This document shows, piece by piece, positions 31,692 to 42,900 of a stretch of DNA of 64,000 bases. The notes below the pieces were generated by a model. That model had not been told where the DNA came from. It did no database searches and saw nothing but the letters and a program-made list of their open reading frames with translations. The DNA lies in the NCBI RefSeq assembly GCF_005877905.1, contig NZ_SWDV01000004.1, positions 124,001-188,000 on the forward strand, written 5' to 3'. The translations under genes were made by a program, and so were the position numbers. The stretch comes from Pseudomonas nicosulfuronedens (lineage in GTDB: Bacteria; Pseudomonadota; Gammaproteobacteria; Pseudomonadales; Pseudomonadaceae). How positions within the stretch are numbered: the first letter of the stretch is position 1; each line of letters starts with the position of its first letter.

Positions 31692-31720
31692 AAAAAGCCC
31701 CGCAAGTGCGGGGCTTTTTC
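31692..31720. terminator. Bidirectional terminator between peroxiredoxin and rnt
   Basis: AAAAAGCCCCGC-AAGT-GCGGGGCTTTTT: a perfect stem with A- and T-runs on both sides, serving both convergent genes. Confidence 0.93.
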
Positions 31721-31736
31721 ATTCAGGACGGCACGA

Positions 31737-32417
31737 TCAGTGATCGTCTTCCATCCAGCCGCCGAATTCCTTCCAGCGGTTGACGATGCCGCAGAACAGC
31801 TCGGCGGTCTTCTCGGTGTCGTAGCGTGCCGAGTGCGCCTCGCGGTTGTCGAACTCGATGCCGGCAGTCTGGCAGGCCTTGGCCAGCACGGTCTGGCCGT
31901 AGGCGAGGCCGGCGAGGGTGGCGGTATCGAAGCTGGAGAACGGGTGGAACGGGTTGCGCTTCACGCCGCTGCGGTTGACCGCGGCGTTGAGGAAGCCCAG
32001 GTCGAAGCTGCTGTTGTGGCCGACCAGGATCGCCCGCTTGCAGCCGTTGGACTTCAGCGACTTGCGAATGCCACGGAAGATCTCGGTCAGTGCCTGCTCT
32101 TCCGGCACGGCCATGCGTAGCGGGTGGTCCAGCTTGATGCCGGTGAACTCCAGCGCCGCCTGCTCGATGTTGGCGCCTTCGAAGGGCTCCACACGGAAGA
32201 AGTAGGTGTGCTCCGGGAACAGGTAGCCACTCTCGTCCATGCCGATGGTGACGGCGGCGATTTCCAGCAGGGCATCGGTGCCGGCGTTGAAGCCGCCGGT
32301 CTCGACATCCACGACCACCGGCAGGTAGCCACGGAAGCGGCGCGCCATCGGGTGGCGCGGGCCGGGCGGGAAGGAACCGTCGAGTTCTTCTTCGAAGATT
32401 TCGTTCTCGTCACTCAT
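31737..32417 (-). CDS. rnt: Ribonuclease T
   Basis: 226 residues. DEDDh exonuclease: [10 protein letters not shown] (Asp37, Glu39), [10 protein letters not shown] with the third aspartate, and [14 protein letters not shown] with catalytic His and Asp. RNase T trims tRNA and other stable RNA 3' ends. Its ATG overlaps the pyrC stop (ATGA, four shared bases), so the two are translationally coupled. Confidence 0.95.
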   Translation of the reverse strand: MSDENEIFEEELDGSFPPGPRHPMARRFRGYLPVVVDVETGGFNAGTDALLEIAAVTIGMDESGYLFPEHTYFFRVEPFEGANIEQAALEFTGIKLDHPLRMAVPEEQALTEIFRGIRKSLKSNGCKRAILVGHNSSFDLGFLNAAVNRSGVKRNPFHPFSSFDTATLAGLAYGQTVLAKACQTAGIEFDNREAHSARYDTEKTAELFCGIVNRWKEFGGWMEDDH

Positions 32418-33460
32418 GCCTCGGTCTCCAGCAGGCGCCAGCGCAGTTTTTCACCCGCGCGCAGCGGAACCACGTCGAAGTCACCGAACGGCAGCGCCGC
32501 CGGGGCTTCCCACTCTTCGCGGACCAGGGTGATGCGATCGCTGTTGCGCGGCAGGCCGTAGAAGTCCGGGCCGTGGAAGCTGGCAAAGCCTTCCAGCTTG
32601 TCCAGCGCATTGCGCTGCTCGAAGGCTTCGGCGTACAGCTCGATGGCGGCATAGGCGGTGTAGCAGCCGGCGCAACCACAGGCGGCTTCCTTGGCGTGGC
32701 GCGCGTGGGGGGCCGAGTCGGTGCCGAGGAAGAATTTCGGGCTGCCGCTGGTGGCCGCATCCAGCAGGGCTTCCTGGTGGGTGTTGCGCTTGAGGATCGG
32801 CAGGCAATAGAAGTGCGGGCGGATGCCGCCAACCAGCATGTGGTTGCGGTTGTACAGCAGGTGGTGCGCGGTGATGGTGGCGCCGACGTTGGCCGGGGCG
32901 GCCTTGACGAAGGCGGCGGCATCGCCGGTGGTGATGTGCTCGAAGACCACCTTGAGAGTCGGGAAACGCTCGACCACGCGGGTCAGGTGCTCGTCGATGA
33001 AGCGTTTCTCGCGGTCGAACACGTCGACCTCGGCGCGGGTCACCTCACCGTGCACCAGCAGCGGCAGGCCGACTTCGGCCATGGCTTCGAGCACATGGAA
33101 GATGTTGTCGACGCTGGTGACGCCGGAATCGGAGTTGGTGGTGGCGCCGGCCGGGTACAGCTTGGCGGCGTGCACGAAGCCGGAGGCCTTGGCGGTGCGG
33201 ACTTCCTCGACGCTGGTGCGGTCGGTGAGGTACAGCACCATCAGCGGCTCGAAGCGGCTGCCGGCCGGACGGGCGGCCAGGATGCGCTGGCGGTAGGCGT
33301 CGGCTTCGGCGGCGTTGCGTACCGGCGGGACCAGGTTCGGCATGATGATGGCGCGGCCGAAGGTGCGCGCGGCGTCGCCGACGGTTTGCGCGAGTGCGGC
33401 GCCGTCGCGCAGGTGGATGTGCCAGTCGTCGGGGCGCAGGAGTGTCAGGCGGTCGGACAT
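32414..33460 (-). CDS. pyrC: Dihydroorotase (class II)
   Basis: 348 residues from ATG 33460; the longer in-frame start adds 23 unlikely residues. It closes carbamoyl aspartate to dihydroorotate in pyrimidine synthesis. Zinc ligands His14 and His16 in DDWHIHLRD, the carboxylated Lys in HAAKLYPAG, metal His residues in LLVHGEV and FEHIT, and the catalytic Asp in GTDSAPH are visible. It heads a pyrC-rnt operon and is divergent from motY, 126 bases away. Confidence 0.96.
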   Translation of the reverse strand: MSDRLTLLRPDDWHIHLRDGAALAQTVGDAARTFGRAIIMPNLVPPVRNAAEADAYRQRILAARPAGSRFEPLMVLYLTDRTSVEEVRTAKASGFVHAAKLYPAGATTNSDSGVTSVDNIFHVLEAMAEVGLPLLVHGEVTRAEVDVFDREKRFIDEHLTRVVERFPTLKVVFEHITTGDAAAFVKAAPANVGATITAHHLLYNRNHMLVGGIRPHFYCLPILKRNTHQEALLDAATSGSPKFFLGTDSAPHARHAKEAACGCAGCYTAYAAIELYAEAFEQRNALDKLEGFASFHGPDFYGLPRNSDRITLVREEWEAPAALPFGDFDVVPLRAGEKLRWRLLETEA

Positions 33461-33586
33461 GCGGATTCCAGGGGTGCGGTTGCAGCGGGAAGAGGGTGAA
33501 ATGCTACCGGAAAAGCCCGCCGCCGGCACTCGCTATCAAGTTTTGCCGAGGCTGACCGATAGAATCTGGGACGCCTTTTTACCTGT

Positions 33587-34609
33587 GTGGAAGCCATCGT
33601 GCGCCAGCCCTCTCTGCTCCTGCTCACTCTCTGCGCCAGCCTTCCGGCCTGGGGGCTGACCTTCCAGACGCGCATGGAGAGTGCGCAATGGACGGTGGCG
33701 GGCGACCAGTTCGAGTGCCGGTTGTCGCAGAGCGTGGCCGGTTTCGGCCTGGGCGAGTTCGTCTGGCGCGCGGGCGAGCAGCCGACCTTCCGCCTCAAGC
33801 CGCAGACCGGCTGGCTGGGCAGCGGTTCTGCGACCCTGCTGGCGGCCGCGCCGCCATGGCGCCCAGGGCAGGGCGACCTGAATCTGGGGGCGGTGCAGGT
33901 CGGTTCGGGCGACGTTCCCTTCAATAGTACCCAGCAGCAGGCCGGGCGCCTGCTCGGCGGCCTGCTGGAAGGTCGTGCGCCGGAGGTCCGCCACCGCACG
34001 CGCACTGGCGAGAACCTGCTGGTGCGGCTGATGCCGACGCGTTTCGCCGATGGATACACGAAATTCCAGGACTGCTCGACGAAGATGCTTCCGGTCAACT
34101 TCGACCAGGTGCGCCAGAGCCAGGTCGGCTTCCCGGACGGCGGTACCGAGGTCGACCCGTTGGGCCGCGCCAAGCTGGACATCATCCTGCAATATATGAA
34201 GGCCGATCCGACGGTGAACCGTATCGAGCTGGACGGCCACTCCGACAACAGCGGCAACCGTCTGGCCAACCGCGAGGCCTCGCGCAGCCGCGCCATCGCG
34301 GTGATGGAGTACCTCAAGGCCAACGGTGTGGCGGAATCGCAGATCACCGTGCGTTTCTATGGCGAGCGCTACCCGCTGGTGAAGAACAATTCCGCCGCCA
34401 ACCGCGCGAAGAACCGCCGGGTGACGGTGAACCTGTCCCGCGAGGCGGTCGTCGAACAGGTTCCCGCCGAAGCCCCGCCAGCCCCCGCCGCCGCTGCGCC
34501 CAGCACGCCGGTTCCGGCTGCCAGCGCGCCCGCTCAGGGCGCCCCGGCAGCGCCATCGGCCAGCGCTGCCAATCCACCCTCCACGCCGCCCACGACTCCC
34601 AAGGGTTGA
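33587..34609 (+). CDS. motY: Flagellar motor protein MotY (OmpA-like)
   Basis: 340 residues with a GTG start at 33587; another GTG at 33599 would give 336 residues and an equally good signal peptide (RQPSLLLLTLCASLPAWG). The N-terminal domain (MESAQWTVAGDQFECRLSQ ... FQDCSTKMLPVNF) is of MotY type with two spaced cysteines. The C-terminal OmpA-like peptidoglycan-binding domain has ELDGHSDNSGNRLANREASRSRA and the NRR motif in NRAKNRRVTVN. MotY forms the T-ring holding stators of the sodium/proton-driven flagellar motor. It ends in a Pro/Ala-rich tail of about 50 residues. Confidence 0.85.
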   Translation: MEAIVRQPSLLLLTLCASLPAWGLTFQTRMESAQWTVAGDQFECRLSQSVAGFGLGEFVWRAGEQPTFRLKPQTGWLGSGSATLLAAAPPWRPGQGDLNLGAVQVGSGDVPFNSTQQQAGRLLGGLLEGRAPEVRHRTRTGENLLVRLMPTRFADGYTKFQDCSTKMLPVNFDQVRQSQVGFPDGGTEVDPLGRAKLDIILQYMKADPTVNRIELDGHSDNSGNRLANREASRSRAIAVMEYLKANGVAESQITVRFYGERYPLVKNNSAANRAKNRRVTVNLSREAVVEQVPAEAPPAPAAAAPSTPVPAASAPAQGAPAAPSASAANPPSTPPTTPKG

Positions 34610-34642
34610 GCCGCGGCGTCGGGTCGCACCGACGATAGTATT

Positions 34643-34684
34643 TGTCGCTTTGTCGTCAAAAGCTGTCGCCCCTCTGTAAATTAT
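34643..34684 (+). promoter_or_regulatory. ArgR-type operator upstream of argG
   Basis: Two exact TGTCGC cores stand 21 bases apart (34643 and 34664), each followed after 8 bases by CA or AA. This is the tandem arrangement TGTCGC-N8-AA-N5 known for P. aeruginosa ArgR sites. It is 58-99 bases before argG. Confidence 0.7.
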
Positions 34685-34741
34685 TCCGAGCGGACAGTAG
34701 AATCGACCCCTTTCGTGACAACCCCCGTGGAGTTGAGTGGC

Positions 34742-35959
<1,218 letters not shown>

Positions 35960-35984
35960 TAAGCTTGCGTCTCCCGTGACAAGC

Positions 35985-36012
35985 AAACCCCGGCCACGAG
36001 CCGGGGTTTGTG
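35985..36012 (+). terminator. Intrinsic terminator after argG
   Basis: AAACCCCGGC-CACGA-GCCGGGGTTT, a 10-base perfect stem, 25 bases after the argG stop. Confidence 0.85.
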
Positions 36013-36054
36013 TTTATAAGCCCGTCAACCGGGCACCTGATGAGGAAAGAACCG

Positions 36055-36447
36055 ATGAGACTGCTGCACACCATGCTGCGCGTCGGCGACATGGACAAAT
36101 CCATCGCCTTCTACACCGAAGTCCTGGGCATGACCCTGCTGCGCCGCAAGGATTACCCGGACGGCCAGTTCACCCTGGCTTTCGTGGGCTACGGCAACGA
36201 GGACGACAACAGCGTCATCGAGCTGACCTACAACTGGGGTGTGGACAAGTACGAGCTGGGCACCGGCTATGGCCATATCGCCCTGGAAGTGGCCGACGTC
36301 TACAAGGCCTGCGAGGACATCCGCTCCCGTGGTGGCAAGATCACCCGCGAGCCGGGCCCCATGAAGCACGGCACCAGCATCCTGGCCTTCGTCGAGGACC
36401 CGGACGGCTACAAGATCGAACTGCTGTCGCCGCAGCGCAAGGACTGA
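36055..36447 (+). CDS. gloA: Lactoylglutathione lyase (glyoxalase I)
   Basis: 130 residues from ATG 36055. Metal ligands His5, Glu56, His74 and Glu122 sit exactly as in E. coli GloA (nickel enzyme). It converts the methylglyoxal-glutathione adduct to lactoylglutathione. It follows the argG terminator and ends before its own strong terminator, so it is probably monocistronic. Confidence 0.95.
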   Translation: MRLLHTMLRVGDMDKSIAFYTEVLGMTLLRRKDYPDGQFTLAFVGYGNEDDNSVIELTYNWGVDKYELGTGYGHIALEVADVYKACEDIRSRGGKITREPGPMKHGTSILAFVEDPDGYKIELLSPQRKD

Positions 36448-36462
36448 CCTTCCAGTCCTCGG

Positions 36463-36492
36463 AAACCCCGCCTCGAGCGGGGTTTTTCTTTT
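36463..36492 (+). terminator. Intrinsic terminator after gloA
   Basis: AAACCCCGC-CTCGA-GCGGGGTTT followed by TTCTTTT. Confidence 0.9.
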
Positions 36493-36669
36493 CCGGCGCG
36501 GGAAGTCGAGCCTTTGGCCAGGAAGGGCGCCCGAGCCTGCCTGGGGCGACAAAAGTTCGCAGGTTATCTCGTGCGGGCTCTCGTTCGTCGGGCGCAATGC
36601 CCGAGGCAGACACCGTGCAGTGCCTTTTCGGAGGCTGCTCCCGGCGCCTGGGGGATTAGGAATCATCTG

Positions 36670-36786
36670 ATGTCCGCGAAGAACGCTGCTACGGATACTT
36701 CAGCCAGTATCCACGGGTTGCTCCCCGACGCCGCCAAGCTGGCCGGCCGGCTGCACCTTCGGTCCCTCGACGCCCAATTCCAATAA
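36670..36786 (+). CDS. Possible short peptide upstream of adhesin
   Basis: 38 codons, MSAKNAATDTSASIHGLL... ending SLDAQFQ, preceded by TTAGGAATC. It matches no family I know. It may be a chance frame; the frame extends upstream to 36514 without a better start. It is placed between the gloA terminator and the hairpin before bapA. Confidence 0.25.
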   Translation: MSAKNAATDTSASIHGLLPDAAKLAGRLHLRSLDAQFQ

Positions 36787-36865
36787 CCAATCGCTTTTCC
36801 TTCCCCGCCGGCCCTCGTCTGCCGGTCGCTGCGATGCGTCTCCGAACCCCGTGGTTGAAGAAGGT

Positions 36866-36887
36866 CCGCAAGCCTGTCGGCTTGCGG
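36866..36887 (+). other. Stem-loop in adhesin leader
   Basis: CCGCAAGCC-TGTC-GGCTTGCGG, a perfect 9-base stem with tetraloop, 72 bases before the adhesin ATG. No U-tract follows, so it is not a plain terminator; it may protect the mRNA or bind a protein. Confidence 0.55.
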
Positions 36888-36959
36888 CCGCCCTTGTGAC
36901 CGGGAATGGCAGCGGCCCTGCCGCAGCTTTCCCCTGACTGCCGAGTTCCGAGGCCCATC

Positions 36960-39900
36960 ATGGCTAAAACAATCGTTGTAATCGACAAGGCGACCCACGC
37001 GGCCACCGAGATCAACCAGGCTGACCTGACCCTTCGCGCACCCTCAGTCGTGAAGCTGGCCTTGAGCAAGGAGCAGGTCCTCAGCATGACCCGCGAAGGC
37101 AATGCCCTGGTGATCAAGACCCTGGACGGCGAGACGATCGTCATCCACGGGTTCTTCGGGGCGGCCGGTGAGCCGAACAGCGATCTGGTACTCGACAGCG
37201 GTGACGGCCATTACTGGGTTGCCGAGGTCAACGACGAAGGCTCGGTCTTCGCCAGTTACAGCGAAGTCGACTCGGTGGAGTCTCTGCTGGTAGCAGAAGG
37301 TGGCGATCAGGGGGCGTTGCCCTGGGTGCTGGGCGGCCTGGCCCTGGTTGCAGGCGGTGTTGCGGCCTCCAATAGTGGCGGCGGTGGCGGTCATCACGGC
37401 AGCAGCGGGCTCAAGGCTCCTACCGCCGAGCTGCAGGCAGGCGAGGCGGGCGGCCTCGTCGTCAGTGGCACCACCAGCCCCGGCGCCAGCGTTACCGTGA
37501 CCTTCCCCGATGGTTCCAGCACGACCGTGGTGGCCGATGCCAACGGTCACTACCAGGCTTCCACCTCTTCGCCGCAGACCAGCGGCGGCGTGGACATTCA
37601 CGTCGAGGATGGCAAGGGCAACAGCAGCGATGCCCATGTCGACTACACCGACACCACTGCGCCGAGCGCACCCAGCATCGAGGTGACTACCAACACCGAT
37701 GGCAGCGTGACTGTCAGCGGTAACGCCGAGCCGGGTAGCACCGTGACCGTGACTTACCCGGATGGCAGCACCGGCAGTGTCGTCGTTGGCGAAGATGGCG
37801 GCTACAGCCTGACCTCTCCGCCCGACCAGCCCTCGGGCGAGCTGACCGCCAGCGCCACCGACGACGCCGGCAACACCAGCCCCGGCACCCAGTTGCCCTA
37901 TGTCGATACCACTCCGCCGGCCGCGCCGAGCATCAGCGTCACCGAGAACACCGATGGCGGCCTCACCATCAGTGGCAGCGCCGAAGCCGGCAGCATCGTC
38001 ACCGTCACCTTCCCGGACGGCTCGGTGGGTAATGTCATGGCTGACGACAACGGCCAGTACAGCATCACTACCCATGCGCCCCAGGCCAGTGGCGAAGTCA
38101 GCGCCACCGCCACCGACATCTACGGCAACACCGGTGAGCCCGGCAACCTGGCATACGTCGATAGCACCCCGCCGGATGCGCCGTTGCTCGATCCGCTGAT
38201 TGCCCTGGAGGATGGTTCCGTCACCGTCTGCGGCAACGCCGAGCCCGGCTGCACCGTCACCGTGACCTTCCCGGACGGCTCCACCGGTACCACGGTCGCC
38301 GATGCGAACGGCGCCTTCGCGGTGACCTCCGTCAATCCGCAGCCCAACGGCGAGGTCAGCGCGGCTGCGACCGACCTGGACGGCAACACCGGCCCGGCCG
38401 CTACCGACAACTTCGCTGACAGCACCCCGCCCGGTGCTCCCGTCCTGGGCCCGATCATCACCAACGAAGATGGCAGCATTACCGTTGGCGGCAGCGCCGA
38501 GCCGGGCAGCACCGTCACCGTGACCTATCCGGATGGCTCCACCGGCTCCGTGGTCGTGGGTGACGATGGCAGCTTCACCTTCACCTCGCCTGAGAACCAG
38601 CCCACTGGCGACATCAGCGTCAACGCCACCGACGAAGCCGGCAATACCGGCGCCTCGGCGACCGAGAGCTATACCGATACCACCGCGCCGGAAGCGCCGA
38701 GCGTCAACGTCACCGCCAACGCCGATGGCGGCCTCACTGTCACCGGCAGTGCCGAAGCGGGCTCGACCGTCACTGTGACCTTCCCGGATGGCTCGACCGC
38801 CACGGCCACTGCCGGCAGCGACGGCAGCTACGAAATCACCACCCACGTACCGCAGACCAGCGGTGAGGTCAGCGCCGCCGCGACCGACGCGGCCGGCAAT
38901 ACCGGTGGTTCGACCACTTTCCCCTATACCGACAGCACCGCACCGCAAGCGCCGGTACTCGATCCGATCATTGCCAACGAAGACGGCAGCATTACCGTTG
39001 GCGGCAGCGCCGAGCCAGGCAGCACCGTCACCGTCACCTACCCGGATGGCAGCACCGGCAACGTAGTCGTCGGTGAAGACGGCTCCTGGTCGATCACTTC
39101 GCCGGAAGATCAGCCCACCGGCGAAATCAGTGTCAACGCCACCGACGAAGCGGGTAACACCGGAGCTTCGGTGACCGAGAACTATGCCGACACCACTGCG
39201 CCGGAAGCGCCGAGCGTCAACGTCACGCCTAATGCCGATGGCGGCCTGACCGTAACCGGCAGTGCCGAAGCGGGCTCGACCGTTAGCGTGACCTTCCCGG
39301 ATGGCTCGACCGCGACGGCCACCGCCGGCAGCGACGGCAGCTACGAAATCACCACCCACGTGCCGCAGACCAGCGGTGAGGTCAGCGCCGCCGCGACTGA
39401 CGCAGCCGGTAACACCGGCGACTCGACCAGTGTCACCTATACCGACAGCACTGCACCGCAAGCGCCGGTTCTGGACCCGATCGTCACCAACGAGGACGGC
39501 AGCATCACAATCGGTGGTAGCGCCGAGCCAGGTAGCACGGTGACCGTCACTTACCCGGATGGCAGTACCGGCAACGTAGTCGTCGGTGAAGACGGCTCCT
39601 GGTCGATCACCTCGCCGGAGAATCAACCCACCGGCGACATCAACGTCAACGCCACCGACGAAGCCGGCAATACGGGCCCGTCAGTCAGCGAAAGCTTCAC
39701 CGACACCACCGCCCCGGAAGCGCCGAGCGTCGATGTGACGGCCAATGCCGATGGCGGCCTGACCGTGAGCGGCAGCGCCGAACCAGGCACGACCGTCACC
39801 GTGACCTTCCCGGATGGCTCGTCCTCCACGGCCACCGCCGGCAGTGACGGCAGCTACGAGATCACCACCCACGTCCCGCAAACCAGCGGTGACGTCAGTG

Positions 39901-42900
39901 CAGCCGCGACCGACGCGGCCGGCAACACCGGCGACTCGAGCACTTTCCCCTACACCGACAGTACCGCACCAGAAGCGCCGGTTCTGGACCCGATCGTCAC
40001 CAACGAGGACGGCAGCATCACCGTTGGTGGCAGCGCCGAGCCAGGTAGCACCGTGACCGTCACCTACCCGGATGGCAGTACCGGTGACGTAGTCGTCGGT
40101 GAAGACGGATCCTGGTCGGTCACCTCGCCGGACAACCAGCCCAGCGGTGAGATCAGCGTCAACGCCACCGACGAAGCCGGCAATACCGGGGCCTCGGTGA
40201 CCGAGAGCTACACCGACACCACCGCGCCGGAAGCGCCGAGCGTCAACGTCACCGCCAACGCCGATGGCGGCCTGACTGTCACCGGCAGCACCGAACCGGG
40301 CACCACCGTCACCGTGACCTTCCCGGATGGCTCCACCGGCACCGCTACGGCAGGTGGCGATGGCAGCTACAGCGTCACCACGAACGTGCCGCAGACCAGC
40401 GGCGATGTCAGCGCCGTCGCGACCGACGCCGCCGGCAACAGCGGTGACTCGACCACCCAGGGCTACACCGACAGCACCGCGCCGTTGGCTCCAGTTCTGG
40501 ACCCGATCGTCACCAATGACGACGGCAGCATCACCATCGGCGGCAGCGCCGAGCCGGGCAGCACCGTGACTGTGACCTATCCGGACGGCTCCACCGGCAA
40601 CGTAGTCGTCGGTGAAGACGGCTCCTGGTCGATCACCTCGCCGGAAAACCAGCCCACTGGCGACATCAACGTCAACGCCACCGACGAAGCCGGCAATACC
40701 GGCCCGTCAGTCAGCGAAAGCTTCACCGACACCACCGCCCCGGAAGCGCCGAGCGTCAACGTCACCGCCAATACCGACGGCGGCCTGACCGTGACCGGTA
40801 GTGCCGAGCCGGGCACGACCGTCACCGTCACCTTCCCCGACGGCAGCACCGGCACGGCCACCGCCGGCCCCGACGGCAGCTACGAAATCACCACCCATGT
40901 ACCGCAGACCAGCGGTGAGGTCAGCGCGACTGCGACCGACGCCGCCGGCAATACCGGCGACGCCACCACCCAGGGCTACACGGACAGCACCGCGCCAGAA
41001 GCGCCGGTTCTGGACCCGATCGTCACCAACGAGGACGGCAGCGTCACCGTCGGCGGCAGCGCCGAGCCGGGCAGCACCGTGACCGTCACCTACCCGGATG
41101 GCAGTACCGGTGACGTAGTCGTCGGTGAAGACGGCTCTTGGTCGATCACCTCGCCGGAGAACCAACCCACCGGCGAAATCAGCGTCAACGCCACCGATGA
41201 GGCCGGCAACACCGGCCCGTCGGTCAGCGAAAGCTTCACCGACACAACCGCCCCGGAAGCGCCGAGCGTCAATGTCACGGCCAATGCCGACGGCGGCCTG
41301 ACCGTGACGGGTACGGCGGAAGCGGGCAGCACCGTCACCGTGACCTTCCCCGATGGCAGCACCGGCACGGCAACCGCTGGCACCGATGGCAGCTACAGCG
41401 TCACCACCACGGTGCCGCAGACCAGTGGTGAGGTCAGCGCCAGTGCGACCGACGTCGCCGGCAATAGCGGCGACTCGACCAGCGTCACCTACACCGACAG
41501 CACTGCACCGCAAGCGCCGGTACTCGACCCGATCGTCACCAACGAAGACGGCAGCATCACCCTCGGTGGCAGCGCCGAGCCGGGCAGTACGGTGACCGTG
41601 ACCTACCCGGACGGTAGCACCGGCTCCGTGGTGGCCGGTGAGGACGGCAGCTTCACCCTCACCTCGCCGGAGAACCAACCCACCGGCGAGATCAGCGTCA
41701 ACGCCACCGACGAAGCCGGCAATACCGGGGCCTCGGCGACCGAGAGCTACACCGACACTACCGCGCCGGATGCACCAAGCGTGAATGTCGCGGCGAATGC
41801 CGACGGCGGCTTGACCGTGACTGGCACGGCGGAAGCCGGCAGCAGCGTGACGGTGACCTTCCCGGATGGCTCCACCGGTACGGCAACCGCCGGCTCCGAT
41901 GGCAGCTACAGCGTCACCACCCAGGTGCCGCAGACCAGCGGTGAGGTCAGCGCTACTGCCACCGACGAAGCCGGCAATACTGGCGATTCGGCCTCCCTTG
42001 CCTATGTCGACGACACGGCACCGCAAGCGCCGGCCCTGGACCCGCTGCAGAGCAATGCCGACGGCAGCATCACGGTCAGCGGTTCGGCCGAGCCAGGCAG
42101 CACGGTCAACGTGACCTATCCCGACGGCAGCACGGGTTCCGTGGTGGCCGGCGAAGACGGCAGCTTCACCCTCACGTCTCCGGCTGGCCAACCCAGCGGC
42201 GATGTGACGGCCAGCGCCACCGATGAGGCCGGCAACACCGGCCCGTCGGCTACTGGCGAGTTTGCCGACACCACCGCACCGGAGGCGCCGAGCGTCACAG
42301 TCACCGCCAATGCCGATGGCGGCCTGACCGTCAGCGGCAGCGCCGAGCCGGGTAGTACGGTGACCGTGACCTTCCCCGATGGCTCCACCGGCACGGGCAC
42401 CGCTGGTGGCGATGGCAGCTACAGCATCACCACCACGGTTCCGCAAACCACCGGTGAGGTCAGCGCGACCGCGACCGACGCCGCCGGCAATACCGGCGAT
42501 GCCACTTCCCAGGCCTACACCGATAGCACCGCGCCGCAGGCGCCGGTACTCGATCCGATCGTCACCAATGAAGACGGCAGCATCACCCTCGGCGGCTCGG
42601 CCGAGCCGGGCAGCACGGTGACTGTCACCTACCCCGACGGCAGCACCGGCTCCGTGGTGGCGGGTGAAGATGGTTCCTGGTCGACCACCTCGCCGGAGAA
42701 CCAACCCAGCGGCGAAGTCAGCGTCAATGCCACCGACGAGGCCGGCAATACCGGTCCATCGGCGACCGAGAGCTATGCCGACACCACCGCGCCGGATGCA
42801 CCGAGCATGACTGTCACGGCCAATGCCGATGGCGGCCTGACCGTGTCGGGTACGGCGGAAGCCGGCAGCAGCGTGACGGTGACCTTCCCGGATGGCTCCA

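Larger units (their letters stand above)
36448..36959 (+). other. Long leader region of the adhesin gene
   Basis: 512 bases between gloA and the giant adhesin. After the gloA terminator it holds a possible 38-codon frame (36670-36786) with AGGA upstream, a perfect 9-base stem-loop at 36866-36887, and no recognised promoter. Such length suggests regulation of adhesin expression at the DNA or mRNA level. Confidence 0.5.
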
